From positions 2,364,789 through 2,428,788 of the forward strand of contig JALMQS010000132.1 of NCBI GenBank assembly GCA_024734495.1: DNA of 64,000 nucleotides, given 5' to 3'. The notes under the pieces were generated by a model. It searched no databases and had not been told where the DNA came from. It saw only the letters and a program-made list of their open reading frames with translations. This DNA comes from Forficula auricularia. Lineage: Eukaryota; Arthropoda; Insecta; Dermaptera; Forficulidae. Positions 26,540 through 36,860 of this stretch are shown in pieces (positions within the stretch are counted from its first letter, which is position 1; every line of letters starts with the position of its first letter). The translations under genes were made by a program, and so were the position numbers.

Positions 26540-27260
26540 TAATAATTTTTTTAAAGAAAAATTTCGCCTGAAACCATCCAGATTAAACCTTTTAATTGAG
26601 AAAATCTCATCGCAATACACGACGTTTTGACACTCTTTTTCAAGGATTGTGGGAAAGAATAAGGTCTATAAATTGACTTAGTTCTCAACCAGTGGCGGAT
26701 CACCGCACAGGAGCAAGAAGCGCGCGCTTGGGGCCTCAGAATCTAAGGGGCTTCAAAAATAAAGCATACTTGTAATTTTTTCGCGTTCTGTAATTCTGTT
26801 TTCTCAATACATGTGTAGTTGTAAGTTCTACAGCATAATTTAAATTTGATTGCGCACTGGTCAGTAAAATTTGCACGAGTCAGTTTTACACAATACTACC
26901 CTTCACAGTCTCAGTTATGGAGTCGAACTGTCTGAACTCGGCTTACCAGTCTATTCAATATTATTAGGCGATATTCAAACTATTTTTTTCCATAGTTATT
27001 GAATATGTTTTTATTTATTATTGTAATAAAAAATGCTCTTTTTGAACATATGTACTTTCATTAAAATGTCACTATTTTACAATCAGTAATGTAGGGGGGC
27101 CTCAAAATGTGATTGCGCTTGGGGCTTTCAAAATGCTTGATCCGCCACTGTCCTCAACACTTGAAAACAACTCCAGAAATAGATGTCTGGTAATATTTTC
27201 TTATTAAAAATTTACATTCTACGTGGTTCCAGACGATCTTTTTTTCAATAAACATCTTAA
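26540..27260. mobile_element. Family D foldback split by a hAT MITE
   Basis: The left arm (CGCCTGAAACCATCCAG region) and right arm (CATTCTACGTGGTTCCAGAC region) are inverted diverged copies. Removing 26690-27150 and one duplication rejoins TTCTCAAC to ACTTGAAAACAAC. Confidence 0.6.
26690..27150. mobile_element. Non-autonomous hAT element, 461 bp
   Basis: Terminal inverted repeats CAGTGGCGGATC and GATCCGCCACTG. The flanking 8-mers TTCTCAAC (26682-26689) and TCCTCAAC (27151-27158) match at 7 of 8 positions, as expected for hAT. No transposase frame. Confidence 0.8.
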
Positions 27261-28589
27261 GGACGAAAGTTTATTTACTTACTTAAATCTACAGGATAAA
27301 TAATTTTGAAATTTCGACTTTTTGTTTTAATTCACTTTTAGTGGGAATTTGAACTCGGGTATTTTCTTTAAATGCAGAATAGTTGCCGTTGGAGTCTTTT
27401 TAATTAAAAAACAATTTAAATGATTTGAATAATTGTTTGTTTTAACTATTTATAATAAAAATTTATTTCAAATCCGAAATAGGTATATCATTGAAAGTAA
27501 AATAAAATGAAAATACCATTACCATTAAAAGAAAAATTGGATCTTTTGATTTTTTATACTACCTATCAAATAGAAAATAAAATTCTATAATTCCTTACTT
27601 TCCTATTTCTTTAGAGTTCAGGCCTCGACAACCTAAACCGCCCCAGGGGCCGCATTGACGACCTAAAAATTTCCTAGGGCCGCACACAAATAAGAATTTA
27701 TTTTAAATATAAACATTATTTATTTTTTTATTTTTATTTTTATTTTATTTTAGTGATATTCAAAAACATAAGGTTTTAATATTTATCGCCTAATGATGCA
27801 ACCCGCAATTCATAGCCTTCTATTTGAATGCATAACCTAGAACACACAGGCAAATGTGTTTTTCGAAATATCTAAAAAATGACTAAAACTGTTTCGGGGA
27901 AAATATATTTTAAGGCCAAATTAGGTGATATTTTAATAGTTATTTTTTAAAAGGGTCTATTCTTCATATTTTTGTGTGAGATCTAGCGTAAAACTAAATA
28001 AGAATAATAAAACAATATTGTCGACTTTAGTTGTTTTATGGGGAGAAAAGTTTGATTAGATTTTTGTTGAAATCAGATCACATGCATACTTGACGTTTAT
28101 TAGTGACATTTTTCTAAAAATAATAATAATTATTATATTTTTTACTAAGGCTTATTTTATGTCTTAAATGATATACCTAATTATATTATAGGTCCTATGG
28201 TAAAGTAACACCAAGTTTTTATTGTATATTAAATAATAATTACCAAAGAATATTCTAATATGAATAAATAAGGGAACAACTTTCCAGCACCCTGTATGAA
28301 GATTTTCTACTTGGTATTGATATTAAATAATAATAATAAAAAAGATCTTAAGTCACGGTAGTGCTGAGGATTCTCATTGGTGTTAAATAAAAAGAAAAGC
28401 TTCTTTTTTAGCAATTTTTAATTAAAGTGATGGTTTAAATTAATTCAAATATTTCGAAAACTTTACCGACCTCCATCGCCACTGAAGAATGAATACTGTA
28501 CGTTTTCCGAACTATTTGGATTAATTTAAATCACGATTTGAATTAAAAATTGATTAAAAAAACTTTTGTTTTTATTTAACACCTATTAA

Positions 28590-29760
28590 AATCAACTCGT
28601 GTGTTCACCACACGACTTTCGCATTTTTATTTATTTAAAATCATCGCGACACTATTAATTTACACCCCTTTCCTTTATTTCGTTTTTTTTTATTTTCTCA
28701 AAAAAAAAATTAATTTCTTTTTGTAACTTCTAGGTGGAAGGAATCGATGGCCTTAATAGTTTGAAACTAGATTTGGGACATAAAACTGGATATTGTCCAA
28801 AAGGGACCAAAAATCTATTGGTCAGTGAGTACATACGTACCTATGTACCCCCCCTGCGTTTTGCAACCAAGTCTCAAAGCTACGAAATTCGAAACTTAAC
28901 CTCGATATAGGCTAGAAGGAGTACAGCAATCTTTTATTTTTTAACATTTAATGCTAACTTTTATTTATATATTTTTTTTCTTATGTTTATAATATTATAA
29001 TATTTTTTTTTTGATCGCATTGCACAGTTGTGGGGCGCTTTTGGCGCTCCCAACACTCTGGCCTCGGTTCTGGTGGCCTACTGGCGCCCATATATACATG
29101 TACTTTTTACCAATAGCCACATCTGGCATTATTTGGACGGCTGATGAGGTGTTGCAACCTAATCTGTAAATAAATCTGTTTTTCTTTCTGTAAAGGGCTG
29201 CCCCCTTCTGCGTGGCGTAATAAATCAGTCAGTCATTGAAATCGAAAAACCGGAAGTGGACATGCGCCGCGACACTCCTACTTTACACCCTCTTCCTTTA
29301 TTTCATTCGGATTAAAAATTTGACACAACTAATAACTCACGACCCTTGATAAATACACTAATTTTTAAAAAAAATCCTTAGAGCGGTTTTTGGGAAAATC
29401 CGAAAAATAAAAATCTTTCATGTAAATGTCCACTTCTGATTTTAACCAAAAGCTTTGTGTATCTAGCCTATATCGAGCTTAAGTTTCGAATTTCGTAGCT
29501 TTGAGACTTTGCGAAACGCAGGAGGGTACATTCGTACGCACTGACCAATCGATTTTTGGTCATTTTTTGGCCTCTGGGGACCAGCATATCCGGTTTTATG
29601 TCCCAAATCCAGTTTACAACTATTAAGGGCATCGATTCCTTCAACCTAGAAGGTACAAAATGAAATTAACTTTTTTCATCTCTGAGATACAAGCTCTTAC
29701 AGTCAAGACCCAGACAGGGCATCGCAATACTTCCATGTTATATTCTATGAATATAAATGT
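28590..29760. mobile_element. Family B foldback with internal insertion
   Basis: Inverted arms: 28600-28940 (TTTGAAACTAGATTTGGGAC region) and 29440-29700 (GTCCCAAATCCAG region). 28955-29245 in the centre is an unrelated GC-richer segment with AATAAA-like ends. The right part is collinear with 43060-43870. Confidence 0.6.
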
Positions 29761-29901
29761 GAAAGTAAAAAGATATTTATGCATATTTTAATTTATTTAA
29801 TTTGGATTTGATTTTGGTATATACATCCAGCATCAATGATATATTTAATCGATATCTTATCATCTGAAAGAGAAGGATAGAGAAGCTGACTAGTGACTTA
29901 C

Positions 29902-30090
29902 TGCCAAAGTCGTTATTTTTCTCTTCTAATATGACAGTGGGCTCGGAAGCAGCGGGAACAAAAGAAGGGCATCCAGCCTCATCGCTTCCGTCGCGACACT
30001 CAGCTTCCCCGTTGCATCTAGCCTCTGGTGGAAGACACTCTCCTGAGCGACAGGGAAGTTCTCCAGGGGCACACTCCGAAGAATCCGGTC
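29902..30090 (-). CDS. trol: Perlecan (trol) exon: LDL-receptor class A module 1
   Basis: A 189-bp phase 1-1 exon, acceptor CCCTTATAG (30091-30093), donor GTAAGT (29901 downward). It encodes residues 345-406. The module has six cysteines in class A spacing, from ECAPGELPCRSGECLPP to RCNGEAECRDGSDEAGC; the acidic CRDGSDE block is the calcium-binding signature. A 24-residue acidic tail (EPTVILEEKNNDFG at its end) follows. LDLa modules bind calcium and lipoprotein-type or growth-factor ligands; perlecan domain II is a run of them immediately after the SEA domain, as here. GC content is much higher than in the flanking introns. The phase 1-1 structure is typical of LDLa-coding exons and allows module shuffling or skipping without breaking the frame. 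Confidence 0.92.
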
Positions 30091-31551
30091 CTATAAGGGA
30101 AGGGAGGAAACCAAAAAACCACGCCAAGCAGGAAGAAGCCAGGGGCATGGTTAGTGATCGAGAGATTCAGTATCAAAAAGATTATTATAATTAAGAGCCG
30201 GGCGGATTTGGTACACACAGCCATGGAGATGTTTACAGCCACAGGTTCGTTATCAGCAGAAGAGGCGACATTAGAATATTGTTAATAAAAGATAGAGGTA
30301 GAGGTGGTGAGAAAAAACAAAACAGAACAAGATAAGAACAATGAATTACCAATGAAATTCTTATGTTTCTATTTATTTATTACTTATTCATAAAATTTTT
30401 ATAAGCACATATTAATTGTATTTACAAAGCACATAATATATCTTTAAAAAATAGATTAAAAATCTTCCAATATCATACAAATATTATACACTTTCAAAGA
30501 GATATAGTTCTATTCATAATAAAATAATAAGAATTAAATCTATCCATAATATGGGTTTAAATGAGCAACTGCACATTATTTTCGGATTAATAAATTCATT
30601 TTACATAAAAAAGCATTAAAATTGTTTTATGATGTAATTTGTGTTCATTCTTTTCAAAGTCTAAATATGGATTCGCAGGTATTTAGCTTAAAAAAAAATA
30701 TTTAATTGTAAATAAAATTTGAATTTTTAGTGAAATCACACGTAATTAATTATAATTATTTATTGAACATGAACAAATAATACAATAGAACTACGACGTT
30801 TCGATCGACTTATTCTGCGATCGTTCTCAAGTATAGTATGAGCACCCACTCCGATTTTAGGTTAAAAATAGATAACCTAACAACAAACCTAAATTCGGAG
30901 TGGGTGCTCATTTGCTCATACTTGAGAATGATCGCAGAATAAGTCGATCGAAACGTCTTAGTTGTATTGTATTATTTGTTCTTGTTCAATAAATAATTAT
31001 AATGAATTTTGTGTGATTTCACTAAAAATTCAAATTTTAATCAAATTAATCACAAAAATAAAAGCTTCAATATCTTCATTACTAATATTTAATTGTCAAG
31101 TTTTGTCACTTTTATGTGAGGCTTTGTCAAACTAGATTGTTTCATGTTAGGCTTGTTAAAAAATCTAACAAAAATGACTTGAGTGAAAGAATTAAGAACT
31201 TGGAAAACTCTCAAATAAAAGAGATAAAACGTTTCGATTAAATAAATTGTGTGGTTTTTGATTAAAAAAAACAACAGCTTCCGAAAAATTGTATATGAAA
31301 ATAAGGGAAGAGCAACCTTTATTAGAAAACTATTTCATTAAAACTGAAAAAGTATACAATTACATTTTAGATTGAAAGGGAAACTCAAGAATTGCCCTAT
31401 ATGAATGGGGTGACATTTAATTGAAGAAAAAACTTCTAGAAAAAGTCATTATTTTCGAAGATAATGATGTTTTGTTTACATATATTTGCAATATTGTGGT
31501 GAAATTGTAATCTGTAAAAATCATTGATATTAAGAGATGGAAAGAGCTTAC
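30091..31551 (-). other. Perlecan intron, 1.46 kb
   Basis: It contains the 0.3-kb palindrome at 30710-31030. The remainder (30100-30700 and 31040-31540) is AT-rich with no recognisable feature. Confidence 0.8.
30710..31030. mobile_element. Near-perfect palindrome with hammerhead-like remnants
   Basis: Arms of about 150 bp (left TTTTTAGTGAAATCACAC, right GTGTGATTTCACTAAAAA) with a short centre near 30870. Each arm holds TTGAGAA, a CGATCG stem pair and GAAACGTC. The CTGANGA box is damaged, so it is a remnant, not a canonical core. Confidence 0.75.
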
Positions 31552-31721
31552 CTTGGTTTTCACGGAATGAAAAATTCTCATCGGAGACAGTGAGTGGACC
31601 GAGACTTCTTCTGCGTCGGATGTGATGGAGAAGTTGTTCCTCGACATTTTTACCGATGCCCGGTTTATCTAGTACTTTGAGGTCGATGGTCACTTTACTT
31701 TTGAAAGCGTCGACAGTGCGT
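31552..31721 (-). CDS. trol: Perlecan (trol) exon: second half of SEA domain
   Basis: A 170-bp exon with a strong pyrimidine tract and CAG acceptor (31722-31724) and donor GTAAGC (31551 downward). Residues 288-343 read RTVDAFKSKVTIDLKVLDKP, then GKNVEEQLLHHI, a tetrabasic RRRR followed by SLGPLTVSDENFSFRENQ. KVTIDLKVL matches the central strand of a SEA domain; I see no G-SVVV autocleavage motif, as is usual for perlecan-type SEA. The RRRR after the second helix is a possible proprotein-convertase site, which is inference. It ends in phase 1, joining the LDLa exon at 29902-30090. A 5'-truncated LINE is inserted only 91 bp upstream of the acceptor (31813 onward), so the branch point is probably within the remaining 91 bp. 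Confidence 0.87.
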
Positions 31722-31812
31722 CTGAAAAAAAGAAAGGAGAATTAGAAATGGAAATTCAAAATTACAGTTCTCTATTGAGTCATTTCGATTTACTCTCAAT
31801 TGAATTGATACA

Positions 31813-32634
31813 GGTAGCGAAATCCAAGGTCAAAAGATCGCTATGTTAAGATTTGCCGATGACATTGTCCTTTTAGGAAGCAATAAAATAGAATTAGAGG
31901 AAGCTCTGAATGGAATTAACCAAATCCTAATAGAAGTAATCAAAATGAAAATAAACAAGAATAAAACCAAGGTCGTAGTTTGTACAAAAAAAGAACAAAC
32001 GAGACAGGAATGCATCAAAATTAACCAAGAAAGCCTAGAAGGAGTTAAGGAATTCCGCTACCTAGGAAGTAAAATAGCATGGGATGGGAGGAGTGAAAAC
32101 GAAATTAAATCAAGAATTGCCCAAACAAAAATGGGGTTTAATTCAAAACAAAAACTACTATGCTCCTCCTCAATTAGCTTAGAAAACAGGAAGATGCTAT
32201 TGAAGACATCTGTATGGAGCATAGCCATGTACGGGTGTGAAACCTGGACAATTAGAGAAGAGGAGAGAAAGAGATTAGAGGCTTTCGAAATGTGGTGCTA
32301 CAGAAGAATGGTGAAAATCAAATGGATGGATAAAATTACAAATGAAGAAGTTCTTGGAAGAATCGGAGAAAGAAGAACATTGTGGAAGTGTCTAAAGAAG
32401 AGAAGAGGTCAGATGATGGGGCACACACTGAGACATGGGGGACTGCTTAGGGATAGGCGGGAAAGAAAAGGGGAAGGGGAAGACCCAGATTAGAATATTT
32501 CAACCAAATAATTGGGGATATGGGATGCCAGACATTTAGAGAGGTCAAACAGCTGGCGGAGGACAGAGTCGAGTGGAGACGGATTGTTGCATCAAACCAG
32601 TCTTAGAACTGTATACTCAATGATGATGATAAAA
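31813..32634 (+). pseudogene. RTE/BovB-type LINE reverse transcriptase, 3' half
   Basis: A 5'-truncated non-LTR retrotransposon. The open frame begins at GSEIQGQKIAMLRFADDIVL; FADD is the catalytic reverse transcriptase box. It continues with FRYLGSKIAWDG, AMYGCETWTI and EAFEMWCYRRMVKIKWMDKI, the conserved C-terminal block of RTE/BovB-type proteins. A frameshift near 32470 moves the ending to another frame (RGRPRLEYFNQIIGD, then EDRVEWRRIVASNQS and TAG at 32604-32606). The 3' end has the short TGATGATGATAAAA tail usual for RTE. It therefore encodes no working enzyme. It is antisense to perlecan and starts 91 bp from the SEA exon acceptor. Related 3' ends are at 54090-54365 and 61204-61251. 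Confidence 0.88.
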
Positions 32635-32946
32635 TGGTTGGGCGAGCGGTTGAGCAGGAAGAATTTAGGCTATACGCTCGCCCAGCCCATGGTGGACTTA
32701 TATGACGAATTGTGTTTTGTATCACAGGCAATAAAAATCAACAAGAATGCAATTCGTTGTAAGGCCAGGTTTTGAGAAATGTTTTTTAAATTATTCTTAT
32801 TTATATGCTGAGCTTGGGAATTTTTAAATCGCCAATGCGTGCAATTTGATTGGCAAGACCTGATATAAACAATATTTTTTTGTTATTCAGCTCCATAATA
32901 AATATTAGATATATAAATTTTCATTGGAAAAGGAACAATAATAAGT

Positions 32947-33098
32947 ATTATATTAAATCATCAATTTCGACGTTTCTGTTTTTTATTATAGCTTCTTCAG
33001 GCTCTTAACAAAAAAGTGCATTTACGAGAAATTTATCCAAGAACACGAGGAAGCTCTAATAAATCAGCGAAACCTTGCAATTGATGATTTAATATAAT
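32947..33098. repeat. Inverted repeat with a hammerhead-like half
   Basis: The arms TATTATATTAAATCATCAAT and ATTGATGATTTAATATAATA are exact inverted copies about 110 bp apart. The minus strand of the left arm has CTGAAGA (33000-32994) and GAAACGTC (32976-32969); stem II is poorly paired. Confidence 0.65.
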
Positions 33099-33112
33099 AT
33101 TTAATATTGTAC

Positions 33113-33268
33113 CCGAGGGTGAACGGCGACCTAATATCGTGTACACCTACTTCCACTTCCACTGTCATTTCCAAGTAGAAGACAATAGATTATCTAGTTA
33201 ATTCCAAAATAATTCCAGATAATTCCAAAGACAGTGTACACCTAATTCCGATCGCGGTTCACCCCTCT
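33113..33268. mobile_element. Family C MITE, copy 1
   Basis: CGAGGGTGAACGG at the left and CGGTTCACCCCTC at the right. The interior has GTGTACACCTACTTCCA and AATTCCAGATAATTCCA minisatellite units. The same structure is at 43918-44081. Confidence 0.65.
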
Positions 33269-34134
33269 ATTGCCCCGTTTCCTTCGAAAAATTGATATAT
33301 AAACAATTTTTTTTATTATTATTAGATAATTGTTGATTCTTTGCTGTTTACTAAGATTTCTGACAAAAGTTCCCAAATTTATTTTTGTTTCTTATTTTCA
33401 GATGAAATCACGTTACTAGTATCCAGAAGTAATCTAATGAAATCCGAAGGGTTTTTTTCCGCCCAAGGAAAGTTTTTATCCAATTTAGTTGAGCAACGAT
33501 TATCTGTAATGGCAGCCGTTCGCGGACACCGGAAGGAAGGGGTCTACGCCAAGTGGACAACGCTGTTCAATTCGTCAAAGTAACTCAATCTGTTGACGAA
33601 CGATCAAGACGAAATCAGCGATAAATTTCCAGAGGATAGAGATACGATCCCTTCCAACCACCCTGGTTCTATTGCATCGAGGTGGGAGGCGAGAAAAGGG
33701 GGTGAAAGCCTTCAAAATTGAGAAAGATAAACGAAAACGACATTCCATCCAACCGAGCAAATGTTTAAAGCTCTTTTATTAAGTTACCAAAAATAAAAGA
33801 ATTTTTCGAGATAATATTGAGATATTTTATTTCAATTTAAGTAAACATTTAAAAAAAAAGTGAAAAGTTTTAGTAAATAATAAATCTAAAAAAAAGATAG
33901 ATGATTTGATTATAAAAAAGATTAAATTAAATTGCAAAATTGCATCCTCTAATTTTGTAATTTCACATAATTTAAAGTATATTAGTATTCTAATAAATTG
34001 TTTTCCATTTGCATTACTTAGATGGAGAAATAGAGTAAATAAATGTGAAAACTTTTTCAAGACTCGGTCTGCTCTCAGATTAGATCCGGCCTAGTAATAA
34101 CAAAGATAATTATGAATTATATATGTTGCAGTAA

Positions 34135-34530
34135 ACACACGTTTTTAGTAAGAACGCGTTCTTACTAGTTAAAAGGCATTTCACTGAATACCTTTGTGGC
34201 AACTAGAATTTACTGATGTAGGTTGAGTTTGGTCCAAAGGTCTAGAATCTTCAGTTTAGACCTTCAGCCCCATAATGAGTGTTTATTTTCAAAGTTTTTT
34301 AAACGAAAATGTAAAAATTACTATTTTTTCATAGAAAATTAATATTTTTGATATTTTCGTTTAAAAAATTTTGAAAATAAATACCCAAAATGAGGTGCAA
34401 GGTCAAAAATGAAGATTATAGACTTATGGTCCAAACTCAATCAACATCAGTAAATTCTAGTTGCTACAAAGTTATTCAGTGAAACGCGTTTTAACTAGTA
34501 AGAACCCGTTTTTATTAAAAAACTCGTTTT
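34135..34530. mobile_element. Long palindrome with TTTGGTCCAAAGGTCTAGAA arms
   Basis: Arms of about 170 bp: AAAACGCGTT/AACGCGTT-type outer parts, GAATTTACTGATGTAGGTTG against CAACATCAGTAAATTC, and a centre near 34340. It shares its inner motif with the tandem repeats at 12160-12470. Confidence 0.7.
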
Positions 34531-35039
34531 TACTTCAACATATATATGAGATATGACATTCCCTTAAAGTCTCAAAAAATAATTCAAATAAGCCGACCAG
34601 GTGCGAGTCGGACCTCATACCTACGGTGCCGTACCTTATAACTCCCAAAAAACTCAAATAAGCTGATAAGGAGAAAACGAATGTATTCATGATTTTTTTA
34701 TAATTTTAAGCTTAGTCGTTTCTAACACGGACGATGCTACAAAACTACATAATTTGGAGCTCTCTCATACCATCATTTAAAATCGAAATAAATTAAAAAA
34801 AAATAGATATAATTCTACTTGAAGAGATTTTTACAGAGATACCTCATAGTTTATGATAAAAAAATATATTTTTGATCCTACATAAAATTCGACCCTATCT
34901 AAAATAATCAGCTGATAAAATTTTTAATATGATTTTTGATTTACGGAAAAATAAATACATACAATTTCTAAATTTTAGATTTTTATTCGGTTTTTAGGTT
35001 AATTTTCGACCTACAACGCTCTGACAGACGGCTAGACAG

Positions 35040-35437
35040 ACAAAAGGCAATGTAGCTACATTAATAATGTCCTGTTTAACTTTTCAACCCTAATCCCACC
35101 AAAGGCCTCATTTGCCCGAAATACACGATTTTCTAAAATTCAACACCCCTACGCGCTTAAACTAGATACTAATCGAACAAACGCATTCGCCAATTCATTT
35201 ATCCCTATGACATCTAGAGACTGGAATTCTCTTCCCCCGACCGTCTTTCCAGCTACTTATAACCTTCAAACTTTCAAGACCAGCATCCACAGATACCTTC
35301 GACCTCTACCCAATCCCTAAATCTCCCCTTATCTTCACGTTACAAGGGTCCACCACGGACTTCAGAGGTTGTACCTTCTTGGTGCAACTTCTTCTTGTAT
35401 CAATATCATTATAAAAAAAAAAAAAAAAAAAAAACCC
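35040..35437 (+). pseudogene. CR1/Jockey-type LINE C-terminus and poly(A) tail
   Basis: The final part of a non-LTR retrotransposon protein. From about 35060 the frame reads YINNVLFNFSTLIPPKASFA, RNTRFSKIQHPYALKLDTN, then SFIPMTSRDWNSLPPTVFPA and YNLQTFKTSIHRYL, ending LRPLPNP and TAA at about 35325. This block (an RNTR-HP segment, then F-P-T-R-WN-LP and a basic amphipathic tail) is the usual end of CR1/Jockey-clade proteins. A 3' UTR of 90 bp and a poly(A) run (35412-35435) follow. The reverse transcriptase domain is missing, so the copy is 5'-truncated and dead. The minus-strand relatives at 45349-45545 and 46360-46920 and the array at 2821-3840 belong to the same group. Confidence 0.78.
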
Positions 35438-36142
35438 TTTGAGGTTCTATAGATAAGGAGCCAAAAATCTAATCAGCTCTCTGAATTGGAAATAATAAGT
35501 TTTTGGCACAAGGGTGAACTTTCTATGACGTTATCATAAGAATTGAAATCCGGACAGATACACACAGAAAAAAATCATAGTTGAAAATTATTTTTCTCCA
35601 AGTTTTAGACATTTTTAAGCACAATGAGAATTGTTTATTTTTGCGAGATTTCAATATTATGTCCGGAGGGCAGACTTCGCAGGCTGGGGCCATATTGACC
35701 CAGGTCGAATGCTCTCAGAGTAGGAAGCTCGTGTTCAAGACTCCAAAACTGCAAAAATTTGTCCAACTCTACTATGAGCCCTTCACTAATATACTGTACA
35801 CACCCATACACACATAACCACATTCTTCAAATAAAAGAGGATTAATTTTGTTCTGGCTAAATGGTCTTGTTCCCAGGTCATAAATAAAATTAAATTAATA
35901 AAACAGTGATTTTAATATATTCATTTAAAGAAAATAAATAAATTCTACATATTCTTTTATGGAAGTTTGGTCATGTCTGTATTGGAATTTCGACTGAGTT
36001 TATAGGCTGTACATATTTTCATATTATTATTTGTCTCTATCTGCTCGCGGGGCTATCATCTTGTTTAGAGATTAAAATAATGAGACTCAATTCGAACATG
36101 CCGTTTTTATGATTTCTAATATAATATATTTATACAAAATTA

Positions 36143-36860
36143 GTGTGAAAGATATTAATTTTCCGATGGTAATAGATTCAAATTTACTAGAAAATCATAA
36201 GTTGGTGTCATCTATTAAATCCGATGGAATGGAATATTTTTAATTATATGTCAGAGGGGTTGTTTTTCACCCCCTCCGGAATCGAACCCGAGTGCCAGTA
36301 ACAGCAATCCGGGCCATCTGGCTCACCTGCAGGATGCGAACCTCTCTGACATATGTACACGCGTAAAATATTTTACTCAAAGATTGTTATCTTAATTTGT
36401 GAAATTTCGCGATATAGTGATTCTAAATTTAAACATATAGCCATGCCATATAATTTAAATAAAGGTCTTTGAGTGTTTCGAATTTTGAAGAAATTCAAAA
36501 TTCGAATGGCAATGGAATGACTTTTCCTAATTTAATATGAAAGATATTAATTTGCCGATGGTAATAGATTCAAATTTACTCGAAAATCATAAGTTGGTGT
36601 CATCTATTAAATCCGATGGAATGGAATACTTTTAATTATATGTCAGAGGGTTGTTTTTCACCCCTCGGGAATCGAACCGCGTGTATATAAGTCAGAGAGG
36701 TTCGCATCCTGCAGGTGAGCCAGATGGCCCGGATTGCTGTTACTGGCACTCGGGTTCGATTCCGAGGGGGTGAAAAACAACCCCTCTGACATATAATTAA
36801 AAATATTCCATTCTATCGGATTTAATAGATGACACCAACTTATGATTTTCTACAAAATTA
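36143..36860. mobile_element. Foldback MITE pair with a tRNA-like core
   Basis: The 140-bp arm (GAAAGATATTAATTTTCCGA, AATCCGATGGAATGGAATA, ATGTCAGAGGGGTTGTTTTT) appears three times: 36143-36275 and 36540-36660 forward, and 36785-36855 inverted. The cores (36270-36350, and inverted at 36690-36780) read, on one strand, GTGAGCCAGATGGCCCGGAT, then GGGTTCGATTCC, which is a perfect box B with an A-like box before it at short spacing. A related element without the core is at 58812-59050. Confidence 0.7.

Larger units (their letters stand above)
21694..29901 (-). other. Perlecan intron between LDLa exons, 8.2 kb
   Basis: Repeats include a short MITE-like inverted repeat (21960-22070), a hAT-like left end (22717-22960), family-D copies (24500-24610 and 26540-27260), hAT-type MITEs (25780-26010 and 26690-27150) and a family-B foldback (28590-29760). 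22080-22700, 22980-24380, 24620-25770, 26020-26530 and 27270-28580 are AT-rich, with poly-C/G runs near 25155 and 25835, and no supportable gene. Confidence 0.75.

Noticed and set aside
29130..29165. CTGATGAGGTGTTGCAACC resembling a hammerhead box and stem
   Set aside because: GAAA is missing (TAATC instead) and no cleavage triplet follows.
33341..33760. Possible extra exon in complex sequence, frames open on both strands
   Set aside because: No domain similarity, and the flanking exons already join in phase without it. Kept only as a non-coding island.
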